Positions 54,227 to 62,672 of a stretch of 64,000 bases of DNA are shown in pieces. The position numbers were made by a program, and so were the translations under genes. Each line of letters begins with the position of its first letter. The first letter of the stretch is position 1. This DNA is from JANQHS01 sp965227315 (GTDB lineage Bacteria; Bacteroidota; Bacteroidia; Cytophagales; CCMP332): NCBI GenBank assembly GCA_965227315.1, contig OZ245737.1, forward strand, positions 868,001 through 932,000. Reading direction: 5' to 3'. A model generated the notes under the pieces. It saw only the letters and a list, made by a program, of their open reading frames with translations, searched no databases and was not told the DNA's origin.

Positions 54227-54236
54227 CGACTGAGGT

Positions 54237-54273
54237 TTTCGGGCAAAATTCATATTCATATTTTTGCCCGAAA
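54237..54273 (+). promoter_or_regulatory. Perfect 12-bp inverted repeat around the ftsX start
   Basis: TTTCGGGCAAAA (54237-54248) and its exact reverse complement TTTTGCCCGAAA (54262-54273) flank a 13-base AT-rich loop. The second arm contains both a TAnnTTTG-type box (TATTTTTG, 54259-54266) and the TTG used as the first possible ftsX start. It could be a weak terminator of the sigma/anti-sigma unit, as it starts 11 bases after that stop codon, or an operator/translation control hairpin for ftsX. The lack of a long T-run argues against a strong intrinsic terminator. Confidence 0.6.
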
Positions 54274-55181
54274 TTTCACCTTCCTTGAAGCGTACATCAC
54301 GGATTAAGAAAAAGATCAGACTTGGACAGTTCCCAAGCACCAATGTGGTCGTCACCATGACCTTCGCATTGATGATGCTCGGTGCCTTTGGGCTCCTTGT
54401 CGTTCATGCCCGCAAGTTGGAAGGGGTCATCAAAAACCAACTTGAGGTCCAGCTTTTCCTCAAAAAGAACCTCCCTCAAAACCAGATAGACCAGGTTCGC
54501 CAGGTAATTGCCAGCAAACCATTCGTCTTGAAAAAAGATGGAAAACCCCAGATCAGTTTCATCTCCAAAGAGGAAGCAGCAGAAAAATTCATCGCCGAAA
54601 CCGGGGAGGATTTCACTCAGTTTTTGGGAGAAAATCCTCTTCGGGATTCCTATTCGATCCGGATCAAGGAAGAAAACCTGGAAAGCGATAACCTGTTGAG
54701 GATCAAAAAACAACTGGAGGAAATACCAGGGATTTTTGAGGTTTCATATACCGAAGACCTGATCGACAACGTTGATACCAATATTCAAAAAGCTGGAATT
54801 GTACTTTCGGGGATCTTCCTCATTATGCTGATCAGCAGTATTATGCTCATCAATAATTCGATCAAGTTGGCCCTTTTTTCCCAACGCTTCCTGATCCGCT
54901 CCATGCAACTGGTAGGCGCAAAATCCCTGTTTATACAGCGGCCGTACATCGCCAGAGGAACCATCCAGGGCCTAACATCAGGACTGATCGCCTGTATTGT
55001 GTTAAGCCTGCTTCTCCATTCGGCTTATGACCGCATCGAGGACTTGAGAATGCTTCATGATGCTCAAATGGTAGGAATAGTGTACGGTAGTCTGATCATC
55101 ATCGGTATACTCGTGGGGTTGATCAGCTCTATGCGATCGGTAAGAAAATATTTAAAACTAAGTTTAGACGAACTCTATTAA
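54264..55181 (+). CDS. ftsX: Cell division protein FtsX-like permease
   Basis: A 305-residue protein with a first membrane helix (about 28-48), a periplasmic domain (about 50-170; LEVQLFLKKNLPQNQIDQVR, FISKEEAAEKF), and three C-terminal helices (about 178-200, 228-248, 265-288) with the FtsX phrase MQLVGAKSLFIQRPYI. FtsX pairs with the ATPase FtsE and controls peptidoglycan hydrolases during division. ftsE is not adjacent. The start is uncertain: TTG at 54264 lies inside the inverted repeat, while TTG at 54285 (LKRTSRIKKKIRLG) gives the short basic N-terminus typical of relatives and would lie after the candidate promoter. The next gene starts one base after the stop. Confidence 0.9.
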   Translation: MPEISPSLKRTSRIKKKIRLGQFPSTNVVVTMTFALMMLGAFGLLVVHARKLEGVIKNQLEVQLFLKKNLPQNQIDQVRQVIASKPFVLKKDGKPQISFISKEEAAEKFIAETGEDFTQFLGENPLRDSYSIRIKEENLESDNLLRIKKQLEEIPGIFEVSYTEDLIDNVDTNIQKAGIVLSGIFLIMLISSIMLINNSIKLALFSQRFLIRSMQLVGAKSLFIQRPYIARGTIQGLTSGLIACIVLSLLLHSAYDRIEDLRMLHDAQMVGIVYGSLIIIGILVGLISSMRSVRKYLKLSLDELY

Positions 55182-55182
55182 C

Positions 55183-55407
55183 ATGTCGAAAAAAAGCACC
55201 TTGCCTTTCGGTAAGAAAAATTATCAGCTAATGATCCTCGGGATCGTGGTGATCCTCATTGGGTTTATCCTGATGAGTCTTGATGGTCAGGATTTCGGTT
55301 TTGGATTTCTAGGGCTGACCCTTGGCCCCTTGGTTGTTTTCGCCGGATTCGTGATCGGCTTCTTCGCAATCCTGAAAAAACCGGAAGAAGCAGGTGACGA
55401 TAATTGA
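55183..55407 (+). CDS. DUF3098 small membrane protein
   Basis: A 74-residue protein with two hydrophobic helices (about 16-34 and 44-66). FGKKNYQLMILGIVVILIGF at the start and RGLTLGPLVV-like GFLGLTLGPLVVFAGFVIG at the end match DUF3098, a Bacteroidota family with unknown function. It lies between ftsX and uppP, as is common in related genomes, and overlaps uppP by 14 bases. It is likely co-expressed with the cell-envelope genes around it. Confidence 0.85.
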   Translation: MSKKSTLPFGKKNYQLMILGIVVILIGFILMSLDGQDFGFGFLGLTLGPLVVFAGFVIGFFAILKKPEEAGDDN

Positions 55408-56182
55408 GGCCATTATCCTTGGCCTCATCCAGGGATTAACGGAATTCCTACCCGTAAGCAGTAGCGGACATCTGGAGATCGCAAAATATCTCCTCGGGTC
55501 CAGTCAACTGCCAGAGGAAGGATTATTCTTCACTGTCCTGGTACATTTTGCCACAGCTCTGGCTACCATTGTTGTTTTTCGAAACGAAATATTGCGGATC
55601 ATCACTGGCATTTTTTCCTCCAATGGAAAGGATGAAAGGACTTTCTCAATAAAGATCATCATATCGATGGTCCCCGCAGCATTTGTGGGAATTTTCTTTG
55701 AGGATTATCTCGATGATCTTTTTTCTGCACAGATCGGGCTTGTCGGCTTTATGTTACTGATCACGGGATTGCTGCTTCTCTTTTCAGACAGGAAGAAAGA
55801 AACCTCGAAAAGCATTTCCTTTCCCGATTCCCTGATCATCGGGGTTGCTCAGGCAATAGCCATTTTACCCGGCATCTCCAGATCCGGAGCTACATTGGCG
55901 ACCAGCATACTTCTTGGTATCAACAGAACGGATGCAATCCGGTTTTCCTTTCTTATGGTCGTTCCTCTCATCCTTGGAAAAATTGCAAAGGACATGCTTG
56001 ATGGAAGCTTTTGGCATTCATCTGCACAACCCATGGTTCTGATTGCCGGATTTCTGGCTGCCTTTGTTTCAGGCTATATCGCCTGTCGATGGATGATCGC
56101 CCTGGTCAGAAATGCCAATTTGAAATACTTTGCCTATTACTGTTTTTTGGTAGGGTTGTTTGCCATCATCATGTGGCTCTAA
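55394..56182 (+). CDS. uppP: Undecaprenyl-diphosphatase
   Basis: A 262-residue multi-pass UppP/BacA enzyme that removes a phosphate from undecaprenyl diphosphate, recycling the lipid carrier for peptidoglycan and O-antigen and giving bacitracin tolerance. The two active-site motifs are EFLPVSSSGHL (17-27) and PGISRSGAT (about 157-165). About seven hydrophobic helices. The start is GTG at 55394, inside the end of the DUF3098 gene, and gives the family's usual opening TIIEAIILGLIQGLTEFLP. It lies 4 bases before truB. Confidence 0.96.
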   Translation: MTIIEAIILGLIQGLTEFLPVSSSGHLEIAKYLLGSSQLPEEGLFFTVLVHFATALATIVVFRNEILRIITGIFSSNGKDERTFSIKIIISMVPAAFVGIFFEDYLDDLFSAQIGLVGFMLLITGLLLLFSDRKKETSKSISFPDSLIIGVAQAIAILPGISRSGATLATSILLGINRTDAIRFSFLMVVPLILGKIAKDMLDGSFWHSSAQPMVLIAGFLAAFVSGYIACRWMIALVRNANLKYFAYYCFLVGLFAIIMWL

Positions 56183-56186
56183 ACCC

Positions 56187-56873
56187 ATGGATCCAAATCA
56201 GAAACCTCAGCCTGAAGGCAAGGTCTTGTTGGTCGACAAACCTTTGGAATGGACTTCATTTGATGTAGTTAAGAAGATCAGGAACGGTTCGGTTTACAGG
56301 AAGGTTGGACATGCGGGAACTCTGGACCCCCTAGCTACGGGCCTGTTGATCATTTGCACAGGAAAAAAGACCAAGGAGATCGAATCCTTCATGGGTCTTG
56401 AAAAGGAGTATGACGGGACTTTCGTCCTTGGTAAGACCACTCCTTCCATTGATCTTGAAACGCCATTTGATGGTGAATTCCCGTTTGATCATATCTCTGA
56501 GGAAGATCTTGAGAAGACCAGATCTTCTTTTCTTGGAGAACAGGAGCAGGTCCCTCCCCACTTTTCCGCGGTTAAGGTTGATGGACAAAGGGCTTATCAA
56601 CTGGCCAGAAAGGGAGAGAAATCCGATCTAAAGGTCAGGAAGGTAATAATCAGAGAGTTTGATCTGGATCTATCTTCATTTCCGGAAATTTGGTTTAGAA
56701 TTATCTGCTCGAAAGGAACCTATATTCGAAGTATTGTGAGAGACTTTGGTGAAGCGCTTCAATCGGGAGCCTATCTGAGATCATTGAGGAGAACAAGAAT
56801 AGGCGATCACAGGTTGGAAGATGCTTTAACCATTCAGGAAACTATTGAAAGACTGAAAAATGAAGATCCATAA
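56187..56873 (+). CDS. truB: tRNA pseudouridine(55) synthase
   Basis: A 228-residue TruB, converting U55 of the T-loop of tRNAs to pseudouridine. The catalytic Asp is D47 in GHAGTLDPLATGLL. Other family motifs are VLLVDKPLEWTSFDVV (13-28), PPHFSAVKVDGQRAYQLAR (about 125-143) and the KGTYIRSIVRDFG motif (about 176-188). I chose the ATG at 56187, which gives the short N-terminus, over an in-frame start at 56160 that would overlap uppP. It lacks the C-terminal PUA extension of longer TruB proteins. It overlaps ribF by 14 bases. Confidence 0.96.
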   Translation: MDPNQKPQPEGKVLLVDKPLEWTSFDVVKKIRNGSVYRKVGHAGTLDPLATGLLIICTGKKTKEIESFMGLEKEYDGTFVLGKTTPSIDLETPFDGEFPFDHISEEDLEKTRSSFLGEQEQVPPHFSAVKVDGQRAYQLARKGEKSDLKVRKVIIREFDLDLSSFPEIWFRIICSKGTYIRSIVRDFGEALQSGAYLRSLRRTRIGDHRLEDALTIQETIERLKNEDP

Positions 56874-57795
56874 GGGTTTAGATCATCTTCCTGAATTCAA
56901 AAACGCGGTGGTGACCTCGGGCACCTTCGACGGAGTGCATTTGGGCCATGGAAAGCTACTGGAAAAGATCCGATTCCTTTCGGAGGAGAATGCCGGGGAA
57001 ACGGTTTTGATGACCTTTTGGCCACATCCGAGAATAGTACTTGACAAGAACAAGGAAAACCTCCGACTCCTAACCTCCATGGACGAGAAGATCGAACTCC
57101 TGAGCCTTGCGGGCATAGATCATCTGATCGTGGTCCCCTTTACCAAGGAGTTTTCTGAAACCAGTTCACAGGAATTCATAGAGGATATTTTGGTCAAAAA
57201 ACTGAATACAAAGGTTCTGGTTATAGGCTATAATCATCGATTCGGGCATAACCGTGCGGGAAGCTTTGAGGAACTCAAAAAGAATTCAGGGCAGCTTGGA
57301 TTCAAGGTCCATGAGATCTCCAAGGAAGAGGTGGACAGCATCGCTGTGAGCTCAACCAAAATTCGCAATTTCCTCGCTGGCAAGAATATTAGGGAAGCCA
57401 ATGCATTGCTCGGCCGGCCATATTTCTTCTCCGGTCATGTGGTTCGTGGAAGAGCAATAGGCAAGGGAATGGGCTTTCCCACGGCAAACATTGAAAATAA
57501 TGAGCCACATAAATTGATGCCGGGAGAAGGTGTCTATGCGGTACGTCTGAGGCATGATGGGAGTGATTATGGTGGAATGATGAATATCGGCCATCGCCCT
57601 ACATTTGAAGACAGCGGGTTGAAGATCGAAGTACATGTCTTCGATTTTAGCAAAGAGATCTATGGAGAAAAAGTTGAAGTCTCAGTATTGGATTTCATCC
57701 GTGAAGAGCAGAAATTTAAAAACGCTGAAGAATTGAAACAGCAGCTTGAGAAGGATAAAAAACAGGCGATTAATGTATTAAATTCGTCCCTATGA
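56860..57795 (+). CDS. ribF: Bifunctional riboflavin kinase/FMN adenylyltransferase
   Basis: A 311-residue RibF that phosphorylates riboflavin to FMN and adenylates FMN to FAD. The N-terminal adenylyltransferase domain (about 1-180) has GTFDGVHLGH (21-30) and VIGYNHRFGHNRAG, then VSSTKIR. The C-terminal flavokinase domain (about 185-311) has GRAIGKGMGFPTANI (about 197-211), GVYAV and NIGHRPTF. Length and domain order are normal. It overlaps truB by 14 bases and the CoA-transferase subunit A gene by 4 (ATGA), continuing the same transcription unit. Confidence 0.96.
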   Translation: MKIHKGLDHLPEFKNAVVTSGTFDGVHLGHGKLLEKIRFLSEENAGETVLMTFWPHPRIVLDKNKENLRLLTSMDEKIELLSLAGIDHLIVVPFTKEFSETSSQEFIEDILVKKLNTKVLVIGYNHRFGHNRAGSFEELKKNSGQLGFKVHEISKEEVDSIAVSSTKIRNFLAGKNIREANALLGRPYFFSGHVVRGRAIGKGMGFPTANIENNEPHKLMPGEGVYAVRLRHDGSDYGGMMNIGHRPTFEDSGLKIEVHVFDFSKEIYGEKVEVSVLDFIREEQKFKNAEELKQQLEKDKKQAINVLNSSL

Positions 57796-58499
57796 TCAGT
57801 AAAGTAATCAGTGGACCTGATGAGGGAGTAAGGGATATACCCGATGGCAGCACCCTCATGATGGGTGGCTTTGGACTTTGTGGCATTCCCGAAAACTGCA
57901 TTCAGGCATTGTTAAAAACCGGTGTAAAAGATCTAACCATCATATCCAACAATGCAGGAGTCGATGACTTTGGAATTGGGCTTATGCTCAAGACCAGACA
58001 GGTCAGGAAGATGATCTCCTCCTATGTTGGTGAGAATGCCGAATTTGAAAGGCAACTTCTTGCAGGGGAGCTTGAGGTCGATCTTGTACCCCAGGGCTCC
58101 CTCGCAGAAAGGATCAGGGCCGGTGGAGCGGGAATACCTGCCTTTTTCACGCCGGCCGGTTATGGAACGGAAATAGCCGAGGGCAAGGAGTCCAGGGAGT
58201 TCAATGGCAAACCCTATATACTCGAGAGTTGGTTGAGAGCCGATTATTCGATCGTCAAGGCCTGGAGAGGAGATACCGCAGGTAATCTCCAGTACAAGGG
58301 AACAGCGAGAAATTTTAATCCCATGATGGCATCAGCCGGAAAGATCACGATCGCCGAGGTTGAGGAATTGGTACCGGTTGGTGAAATCGATCCGAATTTT
58401 GTGCATACCCCGGGGATCTATGTTCAAAGAATATTCCGGGGAGAGAAATATGAAAAGAGAATTGAGCAACGTACTGTCACCAAAACCGATCAATCATGA
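57792..58499 (+). CDS. scoA: 3-oxoacid CoA-transferase, subunit A
   Basis: A 235-residue alpha subunit of a two-subunit family I CoA transferase, which moves CoA from succinyl-CoA or acetyl-CoA to a 3-oxoacid such as acetoacetate. Clear motifs are MMGGFGLCGIPENCIQALL (19-37), the SNNAGVDDFGIGLML segment, and GGAGIPAFFTPAGYGTE with the coenzyme-binding loop. It is joined to ribF and to subunit B by ATGA overlaps. Exact substrate is uncertain: succinyl-CoA:acetoacetate transferase is the likeliest for Bacteroidota. Confidence 0.93.
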   Translation: MISKVISGPDEGVRDIPDGSTLMMGGFGLCGIPENCIQALLKTGVKDLTIISNNAGVDDFGIGLMLKTRQVRKMISSYVGENAEFERQLLAGELEVDLVPQGSLAERIRAGGAGIPAFFTPAGYGTEIAEGKESREFNGKPYILESWLRADYSIVKAWRGDTAGNLQYKGTARNFNPMMASAGKITIAEVEELVPVGEIDPNFVHTPGIYVQRIFRGEKYEKRIEQRTVTKTDQS

Positions 58500-59158
58500 G
58501 CCTGGATAAAATCGGTATTGCCAAAAGAATTGCGCAGGAATTAAGGGATGGGTACTATGTAAACCTGGGGATAGGAATTCCTACCCTGGTTGCCAATTTC
58601 ATTCCTGAGGGTATGGAGGTTGTTCTCCAATCCGAAAATGGCTTGCTGGGTATCGGCCCCTTCCCCATCGAAGCCGAAGTGGATCCTGACCTGATCAATG
58701 CGGGGAAGCAAACCATTACGATGCTGAGAGGTTCGGCACTTTTCAGTTCCTCCGAAAGCTTCGAAATGATCCGTGGCGGCCATGTAGATCTGACCATCCT
58801 GGGCGCGATGGAGGTTTCTGAAAACGGAGACATCGCAAACTGGAAAATTCCCGGAAAAATGGTGAAAGGCATGGGGGGAGCTATGGATCTCGTGGCTTCG
58901 GCCGATAACATCATTGTTGCAATGCAGCATACCAACAGGGCGGGAGAATCAAAGCTGCTTAAGAAATGCACTCTTCCACTGACCGGAGTAAATTGCGTTA
59001 AAAGGATCGTTTCTAATCTCGCTGTTCTCGATGTACTTCCAGAGGGCGGCTTTTTGTTAAAGGAAAGAGCTCCGGGCGTTTCGGTTGAGGAAATAGAAAA
59101 AGCAACCGAGGGAACATTGATCATCGAGGGGGATATACCGGAAATGAATATCGATTGA
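58496..59158 (+). CDS. scoB: 3-oxoacid CoA-transferase, subunit B
   Basis: A 220-residue beta subunit carrying the catalytic glutamate E47 in LQSENGLLGIG, which forms the glutamyl-CoA thioester. YYVNLGIGIPTLVANFIP (20-37) precedes it. The later GGHVDLTILGAMEV and MVKGMGGAMDLV phrases are family-typical. It works as a heteromer with subunit A, encoded just upstream with a 4-base overlap. The lipoprotein protease gene starts one base after its stop. Confidence 0.94.
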   Translation: MSLDKIGIAKRIAQELRDGYYVNLGIGIPTLVANFIPEGMEVVLQSENGLLGIGPFPIEAEVDPDLINAGKQTITMLRGSALFSSSESFEMIRGGHVDLTILGAMEVSENGDIANWKIPGKMVKGMGGAMDLVASADNIIVAMQHTNRAGESKLLKKCTLPLTGVNCVKRIVSNLAVLDVLPEGGFLLKERAPGVSVEEIEKATEGTLIIEGDIPEMNID

Positions 59159-59159
59159 A

Positions 59160-59975
59160 ATGAAAATTTGGAAAAAAATACAACCGACCCTGTTCTTCCT
59201 GATTCTTTTTGGGTGCTCAAGCGGTGATGAAGTGGTGTCTCCCTTCTTTTCCGTAAACGATGATATTGAACTTGGACACCAGGTCAATGCTCAGATCCGA
59301 AATGATACCACAGGGCAGTTTCCTATACTTAACGAGGACTCCTTCCCGGAGGCATACGGACACATTCGAAGAATACTTAACAATATCCTGGACTCTGATG
59401 AATTCAACTACAAGGATCGATTTGCCTATGATTCGATCAAGATCATCAACGCCGATGTCCTGAATGCCTTTGCCACTCCTGGAGGATATATTTATGTCTA
59501 TACCGGACTGATCAAGTATCTGGATTCCGAGGATCACCTTGCCGGGGTCATAGGTCATGAAATAGCACATGCTGAACGCAGGCATTCCATCCGTCGTATC
59601 CAAACCCAATATGGCTTTGCCGTGGTTTCGGCCGTAATTCTGGGAAATGACCCTTCCGCTCTGGCGCAGATCGCGGCTTCCATAGCAGGAGGCCTTGGAT
59701 CCTTAAAATTCAGTAGGAAGAACGAATCGGAATCAGATGATTATTCGGTTCGCTATCTGTCCCACACCGAATACGCCTGCAACGGTGCGGCAGGATTTTT
59801 CCGAAAGTTGGAGGATGAAGGGCGTTGCAATGAATCCGGAGAATGGCTCAGCACACACCCTGATCCCTGCAACCGGGTTGACGCCATCGACCAAAGAGCG
59901 GCAGAACTACAGTGCAAAACGACAGAATTGAATCCAAGTTCTTATCAGGACTTTATTAACAGTCTTCCTCAATAA
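59160..59975 (+). CDS. M48 family metalloprotease, predicted lipoprotein
   Basis: A 271-residue peptidase with a lipoprotein signal: LFFLILFGC, lipobox cysteine C19, followed by SSGD. The zinc motif is H133-E134-IA-H137 with AERRHS after it, and the third ligand Glu is in NESESDDYS (about 189-193). The form is that of BepA/YfgC-like periplasmic M48 proteases, which quality-control outer-membrane proteins, though the TPR half of BepA is absent. Here it lies between the CoA transferase genes and gldC. It overlaps gldC by one base. Confidence 0.92.
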   Translation: MKIWKKIQPTLFFLILFGCSSGDEVVSPFFSVNDDIELGHQVNAQIRNDTTGQFPILNEDSFPEAYGHIRRILNNILDSDEFNYKDRFAYDSIKIINADVLNAFATPGGYIYVYTGLIKYLDSEDHLAGVIGHEIAHAERRHSIRRIQTQYGFAVVSAVILGNDPSALAQIAASIAGGLGSLKFSRKNESESDDYSVRYLSHTEYACNGAAGFFRKLEDEGRCNESGEWLSTHPDPCNRVDAIDQRAAELQCKTTELNPSSYQDFINSLPQ

Positions 59976-60322
59976 TGAATACAAAGAAATCGGAGATCAA
60001 GATCAATGTAGATCTTGATGAGCATAATGTACCAGAAGAGATCAAATGGGAGGCCTCAGATAAGCCCGGAGACTCTTCAAATGAAGCAAGGGCCATGTCT
60101 CTTGGGTTCTGGGATCATGACCAAAAAAACACTTTAAGGATAGACCTTTGGACCAAGGAAATGGAGGTGCACGATATGAAACTCTTTCATATTGACCTGA
60201 TCGGCGGGCTATCCGAATCCATAAGAAGTGCTACCGGAGATCATGCCATGGCGGATATGGTCCAGGATTTTGTTCAATCACTGATCGAGCATGTAAAGGC
60301 GGAAGAGAGCCAGGGAGGATGA
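59975..60322 (+). CDS. gldC: Gliding motility protein GldC
   Basis: A 115-residue protein that fits GldC across its length: KKSEIKINVDLDEHNVPEEI at the N-terminus, then LGFWDHDQKNTLRIDLWTKEM, and a helical C-terminus. GldC is a small cytoplasmic protein that improves gliding in Flavobacterium johnsoniae; its molecular role is not settled. Its presence supports the reading of the giant gene as part of a T9SS/gliding-type system, though GldC also occurs in non-gliding Bacteroidota. The M48 gene overlaps by one base upstream and the sulfotransferase-like gene by 4 downstream. Confidence 0.94.
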   Translation: MNTKKSEIKINVDLDEHNVPEEIKWEASDKPGDSSNEARAMSLGFWDHDQKNTLRIDLWTKEMEVHDMKLFHIDLIGGLSESIRSATGDHAMADMVQDFVQSLIEHVKAEESQGG

Positions 60323-60990
60323 AGTATTACCTCTGGGTCGCTAGGCTTAGATTACAACTCGCGTTCCGGACTCTTGTTCTGAAATTCAAAAAACCCATTC
60401 CCCACGAGGGGCAAAGACTCATTTGGATCAAAACACCCAAATGCGGTGGAACCTCTGTAAAGAATACGCTTGAAGATCTGGGATACCTGAGAATGATGCA
60501 GGCCGGGAAGGCTCCGATTACCGGTATCTACTCGGATAAGGTCGAAGAATTCAAAAGCAAAAACCCGGAATTATGGAATTCCGCTTTCAAGTTCGCAATT
60601 GTCAGGAATCCTTATGATAAGTTCGTTTCCGGTTGGAAATACCTGAAGAGGACCAAAAACAAACCTCTAAAGGAGGTACTGCTGGATCCTCCGGGCAAAA
60701 AACCCAGAAACCATGACTGGCTTCATCTGACACGCACTCAAAGTGAACCATTGACCGACAAGGAAGGAAAATTGATCGTTAATGAGGTGGTCCATTTCGA
60801 AAACCTCATGGAAGAACTCAATCGGGTTATCGGAGAAAAGGGATTAAAACCTATCCAACTTTCTAAGGAAAACCGCACCAAAGACCGGAAAAAGGATTAT
60901 CTGGACTATTTCGACTCGGAGTCGAAACAGCTTCTAAATCAACGATATCAGGCCGACTTTAAAAACTTCGGATACGATCCGGAACTCTAG
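60319..60990 (+). CDS. Sulfotransferase family protein
   Basis: A 223-residue protein with the two PAPS-binding signatures of the sulfotransferase fold: KTPKCGGTS (38-46; 5'-phosphosulfate binding loop) and IVRNPYDKFVSGW (about 94-106; 3'-phosphate binding). Similar proteins (Sulfotransfer_2 family) act on carbohydrates. The N-terminus is basic and lacks a signal peptide, so the enzyme should be cytoplasmic. The start overlaps the gldC stop by 4 bases, which may be only a shared transcript. Its 3' end overlaps the convergent formimidoyltransferase gene by 4 bases. The acceptor is unknown. Confidence 0.88.
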   Translation: MKYYLWVARLRLQLAFRTLVLKFKKPIPHEGQRLIWIKTPKCGGTSVKNTLEDLGYLRMMQAGKAPITGIYSDKVEEFKSKNPELWNSAFKFAIVRNPYDKFVSGWKYLKRTKNKPLKEVLLDPPGKKPRNHDWLHLTRTQSEPLTDKEGKLIVNEVVHFENLMEELNRVIGEKGLKPIQLSKENRTKDRKKDYLDYFDSESKQLLNQRYQADFKNFGYDPEL

Positions 60991-62672
60991 ATCTTTTCCT
61001 CGACCATCGCGAGTATCCTGCCTTCCAATTGCATTGCCTTGTTTTTCAATTCCTGCCCCTTGGTCAGGAAATCCGCCTTGAGCTTTTCATCTTTCAGATC
61101 CCCGGTATTGATCCGCACATTGAGGTAAGCTCCAATGGCCGCCGATCTTGCGCATAAAGCTCCAACCCCTGCATCCGTGACCGAGTTAGGATTCCCGATC
61201 TCAACCATTTTTTGGATCAAGTCCATGGATTCAACTGCGGTTTCCAGTGTTTCCATCGGAACCTCGATCGCGTAAACGGTCGCATCCTGAATAGCCCTGC
61301 TCCTGGCCTTTTTGTCTTCTTCAGAATCCTTTGGTAACCTGAAAGCGTTCATGATCTTGTTGAAGGCATTCGTATCCTCATCCACCAAAGCCAACAGCCT
61401 GTTTTTAAGCGCCTGACCTTTTTCCGCCCATTCCGAGAATTCTTCCCAGCGATCATCCCAACCACGCTTATGGCTTGAAAGGTTGGCTACCATAGTCGAG
61501 AGCGAAACACCAAGCGCTCCCAAATAGGCAGAAACCGAACCCCCACCCGGTGCAGGTGATTCCGAAGCGGTTTCATTCGCAAATTCCACAAGGTCCATTT
61601 GGATCAATGGATTTTCCGAATCGTCTCTCAGGGCATATTCGATAATCTTTTTCTCCGGTTCAAATGGTTTTAAATCATCTAATCCAAGGGATTTTACCGC
61701 GATATTGATCAGCTCACTTTCGGACACTCCAACGGACCTCTGCTGTTTTCTCAGGTAATGCTTCCCGGCATCGATCATTACCTGGAGCGGAACGAGTCCC
61801 ACAAGTTCAGAGCCGGTGACGCGAATGCCTCTCCCGCTCGCACTGTTTGAGATCTCATCAAAGACCACATGCACAGGGCTGACATCGATATCGGTGATGT
61901 TCATGGACACCTGAGCGATACCATATTCGTCGATATACCAGCCTATTCCCTTGGTGGCCTTACAGGTTCCGGGAATTCTTTTGGGTTCTCCATTTTCATC
62001 GCGAATGACCTCTCCGGTAATAGGATTTCCCTTTCGCTCGACCCGTCCGGCTTCCCTGACATCAAAGGCGATCGAATTCGCCCTACGCACCGAGGTTGTA
62101 TTCAGATTGAAATTATAGGCGATCAGAAATTTCCTGGCGCCCACCGCTGTCGCTCCTGATCTAGGTCTGAATTGATTGGGACCAAAATCAGGGGCATACT
62201 CATCCTTTCCAAGCTTATCGGCCAGGGCCTCATATTCCCCTGCCCGAACCACGGCAAGATTTCTTCTATTCTCGGTAAGGGCTGCAAATTCATAGCAGTA
62301 AATCGGATAATCCAGGGCTTCGGCAGCCCTCTTGGCAAGGTCACGTGCATGCTCCACTACCTCATCCATAGAAATATTGGCAACGGGAATAAGCGGACAT
62401 ACATCGGTTGCCCCAAACCGGGGATGAGCACCGGAATGCTTGCTCATATCGATCAGCTCCTTGGCCTTGGTCATGGCCGCTATGGCCGCTACCTTGACGG
62501 GTTCCGGTTCACCTACAAATGTCACCACCGTACGGTTGGTCGCTGCACCCGGATCAACATCCAGCAATTTCACTCCATCAATCGCTTCAATTTCCCTGGT
62601 GATCTGATCGATGATTGACAAATCTCTACCCTCCGAAAAATTGGGCACGCATTCAACAAGTTGTTTAGCCAT
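60987..62672 (-). CDS. ftcD: Bifunctional glutamate formimidoyltransferase/formimidoyl-THF cyclodeaminase
   Basis: A 561-residue fusion. The N-terminal formimidoyltransferase domain (about 1-300; VECVPNFSEGRD at 6-17, the catalytic-His segment SGAHPRFGATDVCPLIP near 80-96) transfers the formimino group of formiminoglutamate to tetrahydrofolate. The C-terminal cyclodeaminase domain (about 350-561; SPAPGGGSVSAYLGALG) makes methenyl-THF and ammonia. The single-chain form is the one known from animals and some bacteria. It overlaps hutI by 8 bases, so both act in histidine degradation to glutamate, with one carbon passed to folate. Confidence 0.96.
   Translation of the reverse strand: MAKQLVECVPNFSEGRDLSIIDQITREIEAIDGVKLLDVDPGAATNRTVVTFVGEPEPVKVAAIAAMTKAKELIDMSKHSGAHPRFGATDVCPLIPVANISMDEVVEHARDLAKRAAEALDYPIYCYEFAALTENRRNLAVVRAGEYEALADKLGKDEYAPDFGPNQFRPRSGATAVGARKFLIAYNFNLNTTSVRRANSIAFDVREAGRVERKGNPITGEVIRDENGEPKRIPGTCKATKGIGWYIDEYGIAQVSMNITDIDVSPVHVVFDEISNSASGRGIRVTGSELVGLVPLQVMIDAGKHYLRKQQRSVGVSESELINIAVKSLGLDDLKPFEPEKKIIEYALRDDSENPLIQMDLVEFANETASESPAPGGGSVSAYLGALGVSLSTMVANLSSHKRGWDDRWEEFSEWAEKGQALKNRLLALVDEDTNAFNKIMNAFRLPKDSEEDKKARSRAIQDATVYAIEVPMETLETAVESMDLIQKMVEIGNPNSVTDAGVGALCARSAAIGAYLNVRINTGDLKDEKLKADFLTKGQELKNKAMQLEGRILAMVEEKI

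Noticed and set aside
56160..56186. Upstream truB start at 56160
   Set aside because: It would overlap uppP by 23 bases and add residues (PSSCGSKP) that do not fit the family; the ATG at 56187 fits.
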